NCBI GenBank assembly: GCA_964639215.1 | Contig: CAZXCV010000006.1 | Location: forward strand, 1 to 64,000 | Origin: UBA6120 sp964639215 | Lineage (GTDB): Bacteria; Bacillota_I; Bacilli_A; RFN20; CAG-826 | Direction of reading: 5' to 3' | DNA: 64,000 bases | In this document: positions 17,215 to 25,843 of the stretch, in pieces | Layout of the letters: the number at the start of each line of letters is the position of its first letter | Position numbering within the stretch: the first letter of the stretch is position 1 | Position numbers and translations under genes: made by a program | The notes under the pieces: model-generated | Told to the model about the DNA's origin: nothing | Database searches by the model: none | The model's input: only the letters and a program-made list of their open reading frames with translations

Positions 17215-18852
17215 TTAATCCTTAATAATAAGGGCTCGATATGGTGCAATTTTCTTAATTTCGATGACTTCATCTGTTTTAAAATTGGCGATGAGCACTC
17301 GACCTTTCACTGCTTTTTTTAATTGATGAGACTGTGCTGAGAGATTAATTAAAATGTGAAGTTTTGTATTTACGTCTTGTCGTGTGAATGCTAATAACTC
17401 ACGGCCTTGATTAGTGAAACTAATCGTACCAAGCTGTAGTGCGTGTTCCTGATTACGAATCGCTATCAATCTTTGATAATAATGGTAAATCGAATCTTGA
17501 TTATCAAGATTGTCTTTCACGTTAATGTCAACATAACGTTCATTTACCTTGAGCCATGGTTTTACTGTGCTAAAACCACCATTGGTTTCACCACTCCAAG
17601 GCATTGGCGTCCTCGCATGGTCACGCGAGAAACTCAACACCATCTTCCAGGCTAAAAAATGTGGTAGATGATATTGATTACGCAATATGTGATAAACATT
17701 GTGACTTGAGACATCATCTATTTCATCTATGGAATTAAATGCGCAGTTGACTTGGCCAATTTCTTGTCCTTGATAGATAAATGGGGTTCCTTTTAATGTA
17801 AGGATTATCGTTGCTAGCATCGTCGCACTTTCATAATGGTATCGGGTTGTATTTCCAAAGCGAGACACGCTTCGGGGAATGTCGTGATTCTCAAAAAACA
17901 ACGTGTTCCACGCTAATTCTTTTTGCCACTTTGCTAATGTTTTGACCATTTTAGCGGGGCGATATTTGATTTTGAAAATCGGTAATAACCACTGATCAAC
18001 GCTCGTATGATCAAACTGAAAAACTGTTTCAAGTTGTCCATTCGTATAAGATTGCGCCAATCGGTTATCAAGTCCCACCGTTTCACCAACCGTGTATGCT
18101 CCATATCGTTCCCATACCTGATCATGAAATTGTTTTAAGAGCAAATGGCTCCCTTCTTGTGATAGATAGTGTTCTTTTCCAATCATGAAGAGACGTTTTT
18201 TTCCATCAGCGAGGCTTGATTTATAAATCATGTTGATGACATCACATCGAAAACCAGCGACACCTAAATCAAGCCAAAACTTCATCAATAGTTTTACTTC
18301 TTCAATAACGCGATGATTATGGTAATTTAAATCTGGTTGTTTGCTTGTAAATAAATGGAGGTAATATAAACCATTACCTTCATGCTTCGTCCAAGCTGGT
18401 CCGGTAAATTGACTTTGCCAATTATTAGGTGGATACTCTTTTCCACGTCTAATAATACCTTGACGCCAAATGTAATAGTCGTGATAAGGTGAGTTGATAT
18501 CGACACCTTGTTGAAACCAATGGTGTTCATCTGAAGTGTGATTGATGACGAGATCCATAATGATTTTTATGTCGCGCTCTTCAGCTTGTCGAAGCAGTTC
18601 CTTCATGTCATCGAGCGTCCCATAATCAGGATGAATGTCTTGATAATCGGCAATATCATAGCCATTATCGGCGTTTGGTGATTTATAGACAGGCGAGAGC
18701 CAGATTGCTCCGACTCCAAGTTGCTTTAAATAATCGAGTTTGGAAATAATTCCTCTTAAATCTCCAATTCCATCGTTATTTGAATCACAAAAACTGCGGG
18801 GATATATTTGATAAATTACTCGTTGTCGCCACCATTTATTTGTTTGTGTCAT
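17215..18852 (-). CDS. GH13 alpha-glucosidase (oligo-1,6-glucosidase/dextran glucosidase type)
   Basis: 545 aa cytosolic glycoside hydrolase releasing glucose from short alpha-glucosides such as isomaltose. GH13 regions are clear: DLVINHTSDEH (100-110), GFRCDVIN with nucleophile Asp204, the acid/base Glu257 in GETVG, and FENHDIPR with Asp324. The calcium loop DSNNDGIGD (23-31) is present. Val after the nucleophile Asp agrees with alpha-1,6 specificity in this subfamily. No signal peptide, so substrates must be imported. An AAAGG ribosome site precedes the ATG. Probably cotranscribed with the PPi-dependent phosphofructokinase gene, feeding glycolysis. Confidence 0.88.
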   Translation of the reverse strand: MTQTNKWWRQRVIYQIYPRSFCDSNNDGIGDLRGIISKLDYLKQLGVGAIWLSPVYKSPNADNGYDIADYQDIHPDYGTLDDMKELLRQAEERDIKIIMDLVINHTSDEHHWFQQGVDINSPYHDYYIWRQGIIRRGKEYPPNNWQSQFTGPAWTKHEGNGLYYLHLFTSKQPDLNYHNHRVIEEVKLLMKFWLDLGVAGFRCDVINMIYKSSLADGKKRLFMIGKEHYLSQEGSHLLLKQFHDQVWERYGAYTVGETVGLDNRLAQSYTNGQLETVFQFDHTSVDQWLLPIFKIKYRPAKMVKTLAKWQKELAWNTLFFENHDIPRSVSRFGNTTRYHYESATMLATIILTLKGTPFIYQGQEIGQVNCAFNSIDEIDDVSSHNVYHILRNQYHLPHFLAWKMVLSFSRDHARTPMPWSGETNGGFSTVKPWLKVNERYVDINVKDNLDNQDSIYHYYQRLIAIRNQEHALQLGTISFTNQGRELLAFTRQDVNTKLHILINLSAQSHQLKKAVKGRVLIANFKTDEVIEIKKIAPYRALIIKD

Positions 18853-18937
18853 ATTGCTACCTTTAATTCTATTATGACTAAAAACCGTAAATAGGATAAG
18901 TATTTTTTTAATAATGTTGTAACTACCATCATTAATT

Positions 18938-18943
18938 TATAGT
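18938..18943 (+). promoter_or_regulatory. -10 box, probable leaderless promoter of GNAT gene
   Basis: TATAGT with 8 bases to the ATG at 18952; a TTGTAA lies 15 bases upstream as a poor -35. No Shine-Dalgarno. Confidence 0.5.
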
Positions 18944-18951
18944 ATTTCTTT

Positions 18952-19464
18952 ATGGAACAATCAATTCGTCTCGCCTATGAGCATGATTTAAGCGATATCA
19001 TGGGTTATATCCGTGACGCTAAAGTATTATTAGCAACGCAAAACTCGGGACAATGGCAAGATCAGCATCCTCGGGAAGACACCATTAAAAACGATATCAT
19101 CAATCGACATTATTATGTGATTGTTCTCAATCACCAAATCGTTGGTGGCTTTGCGCTTCTTGACTATGAAAAAGATTATGAGGAGCTCCTTGAAGGTGCT
19201 TGGTTAACAAGTGGTTTGTATTATGTGATTCACCGCTTTGCCATCCACTCAAAGTTTCGCCATTTGGGTTTAGCAAGCTTCGCCTTACAGTTTATTGAAT
19301 CACAAGCGCGCTCACATGGTATTAATGCAATTCGCCTCGATACCCATGAAAAAAACATCCCGATGATTAAGCTTGTCACAAAGTCTGGATATCAACGTGT
19401 GGGTGTCGTGTTATTAACTAATTTCAAGCGACGGATTGCATTTGAGAAAGTTATCAATAAATAG
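18952..19464 (+). CDS. GNAT family N-acetyltransferase
   Basis: 170 aa acetyl-CoA-dependent transferase. The GNAT core is visible: IRLAYEHDLSDI start, VIVLNHQIVGGFAL (strands 2-3), YVIHRFAIHSKFRHLGLASFALQFIE, which contains the acetyl-CoA pyrophosphate loop in a degenerate form (HLGLAS for Q/RxxGxG/A), and RLDTHEKNIPMIKLVTKSGYQRVGVV at the end. Substrate not inferable. The gene lacks a Shine-Dalgarno and its ATG lies 8 bases after a -10 box, so it is probably translated from a leaderless mRNA. Confidence 0.82.
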   Translation: MEQSIRLAYEHDLSDIMGYIRDAKVLLATQNSGQWQDQHPREDTIKNDIINRHYYVIVLNHQIVGGFALLDYEKDYEELLEGAWLTSGLYYVIHRFAIHSKFRHLGLASFALQFIESQARSHGINAIRLDTHEKNIPMIKLVTKSGYQRVGVVLLTNFKRRIAFEKVINK

Positions 19465-19482
19465 CAACCATAATTTGCTATT
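19460..19482 (+). terminator. weak AT-rich terminator hairpin
   Basis: An 8-bp stem AATAGCAA/TTGCTATT with a seven-base loop that includes the GNAT stop codon and is followed by a short T run. AT-rich, so efficiency is doubtful. Confidence 0.4.
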
Positions 19483-19522
19483 TTGACTACTATAATTGCT
19501 CGATGTTAATATTTGCAAACCA

Positions 19523-19528
19523 TATAAT
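19523..19528 (+). promoter_or_regulatory. -10 box, probable leaderless promoter of MFS gene
   Basis: TATAAT with 9 bases to the ATG at 19538. A TTGCTC lies 20 bases upstream; otherwise no -35. No Shine-Dalgarno before the start. Confidence 0.5.
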
Positions 19529-19537
19529 GGATGTATC

Positions 19538-20827
19538 ATGAAAACCTCACTATTGCACAACCGAAATTTTTTATTGTTATACTTTGGCCGTTTGGTTTCT
19601 AACTTCGGCAATATTTTTTATAACTTTGCGATTGCCTGGTTCATCTTAAGTTTAACCGCTTCACCATCACAAAGTGCTCTTTATATGGCTTTTGGAGCAT
19701 TGGTTTATTTCATTTTAGCGCCATTTGGTGGTGTCCTCTCTGATCGTTGGGACCGTGTCAAAATTGTCTACATTACTGACTTCATCCGTGGTGCCTCAAT
19801 CTCTATGGCCGGGCTCGTAATCATGTTTAATGGCGTAATCAATCTTGGGGGGTGGCAGCTTGATTTTGGAGCTGATGGATTCAAGATTGCAATTTTATAT
19901 GTCACTTCATTCATCATCTCAGTCAACGGTGCCCTCTTCGCTCCGGCGGTGACCACTTTAACCCCATATATTGTTGGTCCCGACGAACTACAAAAAGCAA
20001 ATGCCTCACTGCATGCGCAAAATGCGCTGATTAATATCGTCGGCACAATTACCGCAGCCGCGTTATATGCTTTGTTAGGCATCGGTTGGATTTTTATCAT
20101 TAACGGCATTGCATATATTGGTTCCGCCATTTCTGAAATATTTATCACGGTCAAAACAAAAGAAAATGTCACTTCACCTTTAACTGTTAAAAATGTGTTT
20201 ATCGATATGGGTCATGGTTTTCGCTACCTATTCAGAAATCGTGGTTTATTAGTGTTCACAATCGTCGCGATTATTATCAATTTCTTCATTGCTCCAATCT
20301 TTTCAATTGGACTTCCCTTTTTGTATAATCAAGTTCTCGAAACAGAACCGATTTTTTATTCACTTGTCGGTGTGTTAATGTCGGTTGGAACTATCGTCAT
20401 GTCGCTTATTTATACACTAATTAAGCAGCGCGATAAAATGTATCGCTTCATTATGATTGGCTTTACGTTATGGATTCCACTTCTGATGGCACAAGCATTG
20501 TTGGTCTATTTAGTAACTCATCAAGTTATCTCATTCGGTCTATTCTTTGGATTAAGTATTTCCATTGCTTTTCTTGATGGAATTATTTCTGTTTTTATCA
20601 ACACTCCAATTGGGGTCACATTTCAAAAATATGTCCCTCGTGAGATGCTCGGACGCGTGATGTCAATGCTAGATACAGTTGTCGCTGGACTGATGCCGCT
20701 AGCAACTGCACTTGGTGGTTTGTTTTTAGAATATCGTCCTGTCCATGAACTATACATAATAGGCGCTTTGGGCTTTGTGATTGGAGCCAGCATCTTTTTC
20801 AGTAGCAAGAGCGTGCGGGAACTTTAA
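19538..20827 (+). CDS. MFS transporter, macrolide-efflux-like
   Basis: About 429 aa with 12 predicted membrane segments. The N terminus NFLLLYFGRLVSNFGNIFYNFA and the loop 2-3 motif GGVLSDRWDRVKIV are typical of the MefA-like exporter branch of the major facilitator superfamily, as is LNTPIGVTFQKYVPREMLGRVMS-type sequence near segment 10. It likely exports a small hydrophobic compound by proton antiport; the substrate is unknown. The ATG at 19538 is preferred over an in-frame TTG at 19496 because it fits the family start and sits 9 bases after a TATAAT box. Confidence 0.85.
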   Translation: MKTSLLHNRNFLLLYFGRLVSNFGNIFYNFAIAWFILSLTASPSQSALYMAFGALVYFILAPFGGVLSDRWDRVKIVYITDFIRGASISMAGLVIMFNGVINLGGWQLDFGADGFKIAILYVTSFIISVNGALFAPAVTTLTPYIVGPDELQKANASLHAQNALINIVGTITAAALYALLGIGWIFIINGIAYIGSAISEIFITVKTKENVTSPLTVKNVFIDMGHGFRYLFRNRGLLVFTIVAIIINFFIAPIFSIGLPFLYNQVLETEPIFYSLVGVLMSVGTIVMSLIYTLIKQRDKMYRFIMIGFTLWIPLLMAQALLVYLVTHQVISFGLFFGLSISIAFLDGIISVFINTPIGVTFQKYVPREMLGRVMSMLDTVVAGLMPLATALGGLFLEYRPVHELYIIGALGFVIGASIFFSSKSVREL

Positions 20828-20852
20828 CCGTGGTTCTTGGTGAGCGTAACCT

Positions 20853-20880
20853 TTGAGAAAATAGCTATTTATGATATAAT
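20853..20880 (+). promoter_or_regulatory. sigma-A promoter of dps
   Basis: TTGAGA at 20853-20858, 16-base spacer, TATAAT at 20875-20880 preceded by TGA (extended -10). An AAAAAGGAG ribosome site follows before the ATG at 20907. Confidence 0.75.
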
Positions 20881-20906
20881 TTAATAAGTAAAAAGGAGAA
20901 TTTAAC

Positions 20907-21341
20907 ATGAAAAAACTACACAATTTATTAGATGTCCATGTCGCCAACTTTAGCGTGCTTTTCACGAAATTGCACCACTTCCATTGGTTTGTTGAGGGTC
21001 CACAATTTTTTGCCCTCCACGGCAAATTCGAAGAATTATACGATGAAATTAATGAACTTTACGATGCATTCGCTGAACGGCTGATCACGATTGGTGGACG
21101 CCCAGCCAGCACCTTAAAAGAATACCTCGCGAAAGCAACACTAAAAGAAGCGAGTGGCGAAGTTTCCGCGAAAGAAATGTTAGCATCACTCATTAAAGAC
21201 ATGGAAGCATTAGTCGTCTCATTAAAAGAATTAACAAAAGTCGCTCAAGACGAGGGCGATGAAGCAACCGCTGATTTAGCGATCGGAACGATTTCTGAAT
21301 TTGAGAAAACACTCTGGATGTTGCACGTTACTGCCAAGTAA
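20907..21341 (+). CDS. dps: Dps family ferritin-like DNA-protection protein
   Basis: 144 aa four-helix-bundle protein that oxidises and stores iron and can shield DNA from peroxide. The ferroxidase ligands of Dps are recognisable: KLHHFHWFVEG (His), then the FEELYDEINELYDAFAER helix with Asp and Glu, followed by IGGRPASTLKEYL. It ends at FEKTLWMLHVTAK near the usual C terminus. Strong sigma-A-type promoter and Shine-Dalgarno, and its own terminator, show a single-gene unit. No PerR box could be identified with confidence. Confidence 0.92.
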   Translation: MKKLHNLLDVHVANFSVLFTKLHHFHWFVEGPQFFALHGKFEELYDEINELYDAFAERLITIGGRPASTLKEYLAKATLKEASGEVSAKEMLASLIKDMEALVVSLKELTKVAQDEGDEATADLAIGTISEFEKTLWMLHVTAK

Positions 21342-21366
21342 TAATATTTGAAATCTAGGTCAACCA

Positions 21367-21386
21367 AAGGCGCATCATTGCGCCTT
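21367..21386 (+). terminator. intrinsic terminator of dps
   Basis: 8-bp stem AAGGCGCA/TGCGCCTT with a four-base loop and a run of T residues directly after it, 26 bases past the dps stop. Confidence 0.85.
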
Positions 21387-21505
21387 TTTCTTAATTGTCA
21401 AACTTAATATTGTTTCATCGTATGCACCTATTAACTAATAATCACATTAATTGCATGTGCTCACTCCTTTTTTTATACTGAAATCAGAAAAAGGAGGTAC
21501 GCCAC

Positions 21506-21832
21506 ATGTTGCTGACGGGAACTAGTAATATCGACTGGGTACCACTAACTATTTTTGCATTAATCGTTGCCATCATCGTGTTCGTGCTTGGACGCGTTTT
21601 GTTTAAGAAAAAACCAGGTTATATCTTTGCGATTCCTGGATTGTTAACATTAATCGGCGGCGTTTTTATGACGATTGGGATTTTTACTAATTCTGTTGAG
21701 ATGATTTACTTTTTCTTTTGGGGTGTTCTCATTTTATTAGCGGCTGCCGGTAGTGTAATTGGTGCGCTTATTTTTTTCTTTATAGTGCATAAGAAAAATC
21801 AAACTAAAAACATCGATGAGGTGCCTTTTTGA
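21506..21832 (+). CDS. small polytopic membrane protein (YesK-like?)
   Basis: 108 aa with three hydrophobic segments (about residues 14-32, 38-60, 64-95) and a charged C-terminal tail. An AAAAAGGAGG ribosome site lies 8 bases before the ATG. The pattern of glycines and prolines recalls short Firmicutes YesK-type proteins of unknown function, but the match is loose. It ends with TGA, direct evidence that UGA is a stop codon here. Three bases separate it from the convergent nnrD gene. No function assigned. Confidence 0.6.
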   Translation: MLLTGTSNIDWVPLTIFALIVAIIVFVLGRVLFKKKPGYIFAIPGLLTLIGGVFMTIGIFTNSVEMIYFFFWGVLILLAAAGSVIGALIFFFIVHKKNQTKNIDEVPF

Positions 21833-21834
21833 TT

Positions 21835-22644
21835 TTATAGTGATTTAAAAGCATCCGGCAAACATTCAATGATATCGCTCGCAATCATACTCTCTTCGCC
21901 ATATTTCTCTTTGGCATAAGCACCAGCTTTTTGATGAAGATAGACACCGAGTTTACAAGCATCAAGTGGCGTTAAATGTTGTCCGAGTTTCGCTAAGATA
22001 ATCCCAGATAAGACATCACCACTTCCAGCCGTGGCCATGCCTGGATTTCCAGCACTAGCGACATAACCAAGGTGTCGTGAAGTAATATGAACTTCATGGT
22101 CTTTAAGAACAACCGTGATTTTTTTATGAGTCAGCATCGAAAGATGATCATGTGGACGATCAGTCTCTAGCAGTTGGCTTGCTTCACCAGCGTGGGGGGT
22201 GATCACGATGTTACAACCATCAATAATTTCACCGAGTAGTTGCTTCAAGGTAACAAGACCAGAAGCATCAACGATGATGGGTTTGCCAAGTTCTAATAAT
22301 AATTTCAATACTTGGATGTTTAAATCATCATATGGATTCAGTCCCGGGCCAAATAGCGCTGCATCCATATTGTGCAAGAGCGGTTTTAATTCATCAAGTG
22401 TTCGGTAAGGATGAACCATCAGTTCATCGATGTGTTTGGGAACATGATTATATAAATCAGACGGGACAACGAGGTGGACCAGCCCAGCACCACTGCGATA
22501 AGATGCCCGTGCACTTAATAGCGGAGCGCCAAGATAGCCAATGCTACCACCAAAAATAAAGACGTTACCATAGTCGTATTTGTGGCTGACAATCGGTCTT
22601 CTTTTAATTTTTGGCAGACGTTTTCGCGTCAGTTTCAGGTACAT
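21835..22644 (-). CDS. nnrD: ADP-dependent NAD(P)H-hydrate dehydratase
   Basis: 269 aa, ribokinase-like fold. Repairs hydrated NAD(P)H by ADP-dependent dehydration. The N-terminal YDYGNVFIFGGSIGYLGAPLLSA block and the C-terminal NPGMATAGSGDVLSGIIL signature (with the catalytic Asp) are decisive. The epimerase domain (NnrE) that is fused in many bacteria is absent, so the protein is a stand-alone dehydratase. The ATG lies 41 bases inside the upstream acyltransferase gene, with GGAAGG 8 bases upstream; later in-frame starts would cut the conserved N terminus, so the overlap is real. Confidence 0.9.
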   Translation of the reverse strand: MYLKLTRKRLPKIKRRPIVSHKYDYGNVFIFGGSIGYLGAPLLSARASYRSGAGLVHLVVPSDLYNHVPKHIDELMVHPYRTLDELKPLLHNMDAALFGPGLNPYDDLNIQVLKLLLELGKPIIVDASGLVTLKQLLGEIIDGCNIVITPHAGEASQLLETDRPHDHLSMLTHKKITVVLKDHEVHITSRHLGYVASAGNPGMATAGSGDVLSGIILAKLGQHLTPLDACKLGVYLHQKAGAYAKEKYGEESMIASDIIECLPDAFKSL

Positions 22645-23920
22645 GATGTAAACCTTCCAGTACCTTTATTTTATACAATTCTTCAACGGCAAAGTGCAAT
22701 TTTGTAACACTAAATGATTGATCAACACTATAAAGATAATATGTATCATGAAGTGTCGACACACTAAAACCATCACCTTTACCAAAATATTCATATTCAA
22801 TATGTACACTATAATTCTCTAAGGGACCTTTATTTAAAGCAAATGGCGTTCCATTAAACATCCCACTTAAATTGAATCCTGTCAAATCATGATGGAACTT
22901 AGCAGTGCCAAGTCGATAATATCCCGTTTCATTTTGAAGAATATCGACGTGGACATCGCTTTCAATCCGATAACTTCCATCTTTAATTTGCTTGGCTACT
23001 TGGGAACGTTCCCATTCATACCAATCGGGAATATGGGAGAACTCTGTTTTACCATTATTAGAGGCGAGTTGCCCATATTCATCCATGATGTACTCTGCCC
23101 CACACGATTTGCAGGCGAGACTCGATCCCGATGATGACATCTTGCCTTCCGCCTTGCAGCGTGGACATTGATATAGAATCTTATGGATTCCTTCTGCCCG
23201 CCACGGTTCCTTAATCCGTAGCTGCTGTTCTTTTTGATATTGATAATCATCATAAGTAAATGCTTGACGGATTTTTTCATTGAGCTCAGCAACTGAAAAG
23301 GTTTGTGTGTCTTCCTTCGTAAAAATAAGTGAGAAATCCGCACTTGTAGCAACTTTTCGTTTTTTTAAATTCCAGACAGGTTGCTGCAGATGGTGACCAT
23401 GACATATAAGTGTGACAACAGGAACTTTTAAGAGTTTCACCATTTTTCCAAGACTTTCAGGTAATATTGCCGTGGTGCCCGTTAATGAATAGCGAGCCTC
23501 TGGATATACCGCGCAAATGTAATGATTATGCTCAAGACTATGTTTAATCTTTTTGATAAGCGGTGCATCTGGGACAAATTTTCGCTTTAAAACACAGCCG
23601 ACATTCCGCAACAACTGTTCGCGATTAATGAAGCCATCAATCGCCACAATATAATTGGCTATATGTGGAAATAATGCGCGCGTTGCGACTTTAAAATCAA
23701 AGAAACTGTTGTGATTGCATAACAATAGATACGGTGGCTTGATGCCATCCATCTTATGTTTACGAATTTTCACATGATATTTCAATGTCTCTGGATACGC
23801 TAATAACCATGCAAGTGGACGCAAAAACCATTTAGCCCGTCTGGGCATTTCATTCATATCCCAGCTTTTCATTTTTTTAACTTCTTCAAGTGTCGCGTAT
23901 TTTACTTCACTAATTTTCAT
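22604..23920 (-). CDS. PlsC-like acyltransferase with zinc-ribbon and C-terminal domain
   Basis: 438 aa. The first half is a lysophospholipid/glycerol-3-phosphate acyltransferase-like domain: the NHNSFFD (HX4D) catalytic motif near residue 70 and VYPEARYS, the second conserved block. Residues around 245-275 form a zinc ribbon (CPRC...CKSC), followed by a beta-rich domain of ~160 residues with no recognised family. Probably a membrane-associated acyl transfer to a lipid or glycolipid; the added domains are unusual for PlsC. The gene overlaps nnrD by 41 bases and follows the TPM gene by 11 bases, forming one cluster. Confidence 0.72.
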   Translation of the reverse strand: MKISEVKYATLEEVKKMKSWDMNEMPRRAKWFLRPLAWLLAYPETLKYHVKIRKHKMDGIKPPYLLLCNHNSFFDFKVATRALFPHIANYIVAIDGFINREQLLRNVGCVLKRKFVPDAPLIKKIKHSLEHNHYICAVYPEARYSLTGTTAILPESLGKMVKLLKVPVVTLICHGHHLQQPVWNLKKRKVATSADFSLIFTKEDTQTFSVAELNEKIRQAFTYDDYQYQKEQQLRIKEPWRAEGIHKILYQCPRCKAEGKMSSSGSSLACKSCGAEYIMDEYGQLASNNGKTEFSHIPDWYEWERSQVAKQIKDGSYRIESDVHVDILQNETGYYRLGTAKFHHDLTGFNLSGMFNGTPFALNKGPLENYSVHIEYEYFGKGDGFSVSTLHDTYYLYSVDQSFSVTKLHFAVEELYKIKVLEGLHHVPETDAKTSAKN

Positions 23921-23931
23921 AACTTCTCCCT

Positions 23932-24777
23932 TTACCGGCGATGCCGGAAAATGCCGGCGCCAAGACTAGAGCCGCCACCACCTTTGATTGCGACACCACT
24001 CGCTAGTGTGAATGCAAAGATGAATGTCCCGAATAATAATTTATCGACAATGGACCCATATGATGAGAAAAAGTAATTAAAAACGGAAATTGATGAACTT
24101 GTATTGTAGAAGGAACCGCCAATAGAGTTATCAAAATAATCCTCGTACCATATTTCAAATTCCGCTTGAGGCATCACATATTCCGGCTTGTCATAAATTT
24201 CACCATAAGCGACATTCAGTAACTCATTCATCAATGTGGCGACACCCATACCTAAATCATAATCATAACTAATGACTGGCGTTCCATCGGGAACGTGATG
24301 TTGGATTGTTGCCTCTAACATTTGATAAAGGCGTATTGTGCCCATATATTCAGCAATTTTATCACCAGTTTCAATTTGCACTTCGGTAAGACTATAGTTA
24401 CCAGCGTCGAATGGTTCTAACGGCAAAAAGTACAAAATAACGAGGACGCCCATGCCTTTCTTACCGACTTGCCATTCATTGAACCACGCATTTTTATCAT
24501 AGTTGCCAAGTTCATCTTCGCTTTCAATCATCACCGTCGTTACGACAATTTGGATGCCACCAATTTCTGGTTCATCTTTGTATGTTTCATAAAGATCTTC
24601 ACTTTCAGAAATCAAAAAGTTTTCAAGACGGGGTCCGAACATGTCGGCAAAATCACTGACATAGAAGGCTTCGCTTGGTCGTGGATATTCGGCGCCCGAA
24701 CAACTGCGTACGCCAAAAATAACGAGAAAAACGAGGGCACCAAGTGCTAGTAAGCTTCGAATGATAAATTTAATCAT
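23932..24777 (-). CDS. TPM-domain membrane protein (YgcG-like)
   Basis: 281 aa. An N-terminal membrane segment (~residues 5-25) is followed by a TPM domain (YVSDFADMFGPRL... to about residue 170), then a second hydrophobic segment near residue 250 and a glycine-rich end (KGGGGSSLGAG). TPM proteins are envelope proteins of unsettled function, often beside LemA, as here (25 bases downstream of lemA). The typical catalytic residues of plant TPM phosphatases cannot be claimed. The RSC before residue 27 is not a good lipobox. Confidence 0.7.
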   Translation of the reverse strand: MIKFIIRSLLALGALVFLVIFGVRSCSGAEYPRPSEAFYVSDFADMFGPRLENFLISESEDLYETYKDEPEIGGIQIVVTTVMIESEDELGNYDKNAWFNEWQVGKKGMGVLVILYFLPLEPFDAGNYSLTEVQIETGDKIAEYMGTIRLYQMLEATIQHHVPDGTPVISYDYDLGMGVATLMNELLNVAYGEIYDKPEYVMPQAEFEIWYEDYFDNSIGGSFYNTSSSISVFNYFFSSYGSIVDKLLFGTFIFAFTLASGVAIKGGGGSSLGAGIFRHRR

Positions 24778-24802
24778 AAAAGGGGGTGCCTACAAGCGTA
24801 GA

Positions 24803-25366
24803 TTAGGCAGCCTCAGTTAATGACCAAAGTGGGTATTCAATTGTATAATCAAACATTTTGGCAAACAAAATCGTCGGGAATTTTTTAATGGTTGTATTAA
24901 ATGCGGTCGCTTCGGCGTTATACGCTTCGCGGGCATTTTTTAAAGTTATCTCGCGTTGTTCAATCGTCGCCATGTAACCCATCACGACGTTATCGCCTTG
25001 GATTTCAGGATTATCTTCAACGACGACGAGGAAGCTCGAATATGCGAGTGAAGTGCTCAAATCAGCTTCAAACAAGTCTTCAAATGTCAAAGAATCAAGC
25101 GCATCAGCATAATCTGAGCGCGCATCGGTAATTTGTCCATAAATATCCGATTCATGGTCAAGATAGGTGTCAGCAGCGACCCACATCGTCTCGAGAATCG
25201 CATTACGCGCGGTCAATGCGGTGACGATATTTGCTCGTTTTAACTTCACTTGTTGATCAGCGGTGACGAGAGTATTATAGGTCGCCCACGTCATGATGCC
25301 AAAGATAAGGCCGAAGAGTACAATGATTGACGGAATCGCAATGGCAGCAATAGCTTTTATCTTCAT
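24803..25366 (-). CDS. LemA family protein
   Basis: About 187 aa. One N-terminal membrane segment (residues ~6-27) with the rest a helical bundle typical of LemA: the YNTLVTADQQVKLKRANI stretch and the REITLKNAREAYNAEATAFNTTIKKFP end. In most LemA proteins the start reads YNxLVxxxxxVxxxWS; the Trp is replaced here. The ATG at 25366 has AGGAG 7 bases upstream; upstream in-frame codons are not supported. Followed closely by the TPM gene, a widespread pair. Confidence 0.82.
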   Translation of the reverse strand: MKIKAIAAIAIPSIIVLFGLIFGIMTWATYNTLVTADQQVKLKRANIVTALTARNAILETMWVAADTYLDHESDIYGQITDARSDYADALDSLTFEDLFEADLSTSLAYSSFLVVVEDNPEIQGDNVVMGYMATIEQREITLKNAREAYNAEATAFNTTIKKFPTILFAKMFDYTIEYPLWSLTEAA

Positions 25367-25477
25367 ATTTAATCTCCTAGGAATATGATAATACATTTAT
25401 ATTAAACAAAAAGAGAAATACTCACTATGAATTATTGAATTTTTTCTTGTTAAGATGATTCAGTTGTTCTCACCACG

Positions 25478-25834
25478 TTAAAACCAAAAGATGATCGAAC
25501 TAATAATGGCGATGATAAAACAAAATAACGCTCCAAAATAAAGTGGATAGCGTCGCAAGCGTGTCTCATAGATGGCCGTTTGCGGTAGTGGCTGTTTGAA
25601 ACTATTATGCGTATGGCGATAATAAGCGATATAAGCATCGCCAAGGATGTATCCTAATAGCGCTTCAATTATTCCAACGATCATAAAAAACCGCCCCAGT
25701 GGTAAAACTTGAAGCGTTGGAAACCATGGTGTTAATGCAATGACAACAAATTGACCATAGCCAATTAAAAAAGGTCCTAATACGAACATACTAGTTAAAG
25801 CGATGATGCGCGTACGATTAGACCATTTTTTCAT
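25478..25834 (-). CDS. membrane protein of unknown function
   Basis: About 118 aa with three hydrophobic stretches (about residues 10-30, 42-64, 96-116) and a basic loop between the second and third. It starts 9 bases after the oppF stop, so it may be the last gene of the oligopeptide transporter operon. The ATG at 25834 is used; an in-frame TTG at 25843 is possible. No family recognised and no terminator seen after it. Confidence 0.55.
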   Translation of the reverse strand: MKKWSNRTRIIALTSMFVLGPFLIGYGQFVVIALTPWFPTLQVLPLGRFFMIVGIIEALLGYILGDAYIAYYRHTHNSFKQPLPQTAIYETRLRRYPLYFGALFCFIIAIISSIIFWF

Positions 25835-25843
25835 ATTCGACAA

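Noticed and set aside
19768..20172. 134-codon open frame antisense to the MFS gene
   Set aside because: Antisense shadow of a transporter with clear family motifs; no ribosome site or recognisable protein.
22604..22644. Frameshift or gene fusion between the acyltransferase and nnrD
   Set aside because: nnrD has its own ATG and a GGAAGG ribosome site, both proteins have plausible ends, so it is a simple 41-base overlap.
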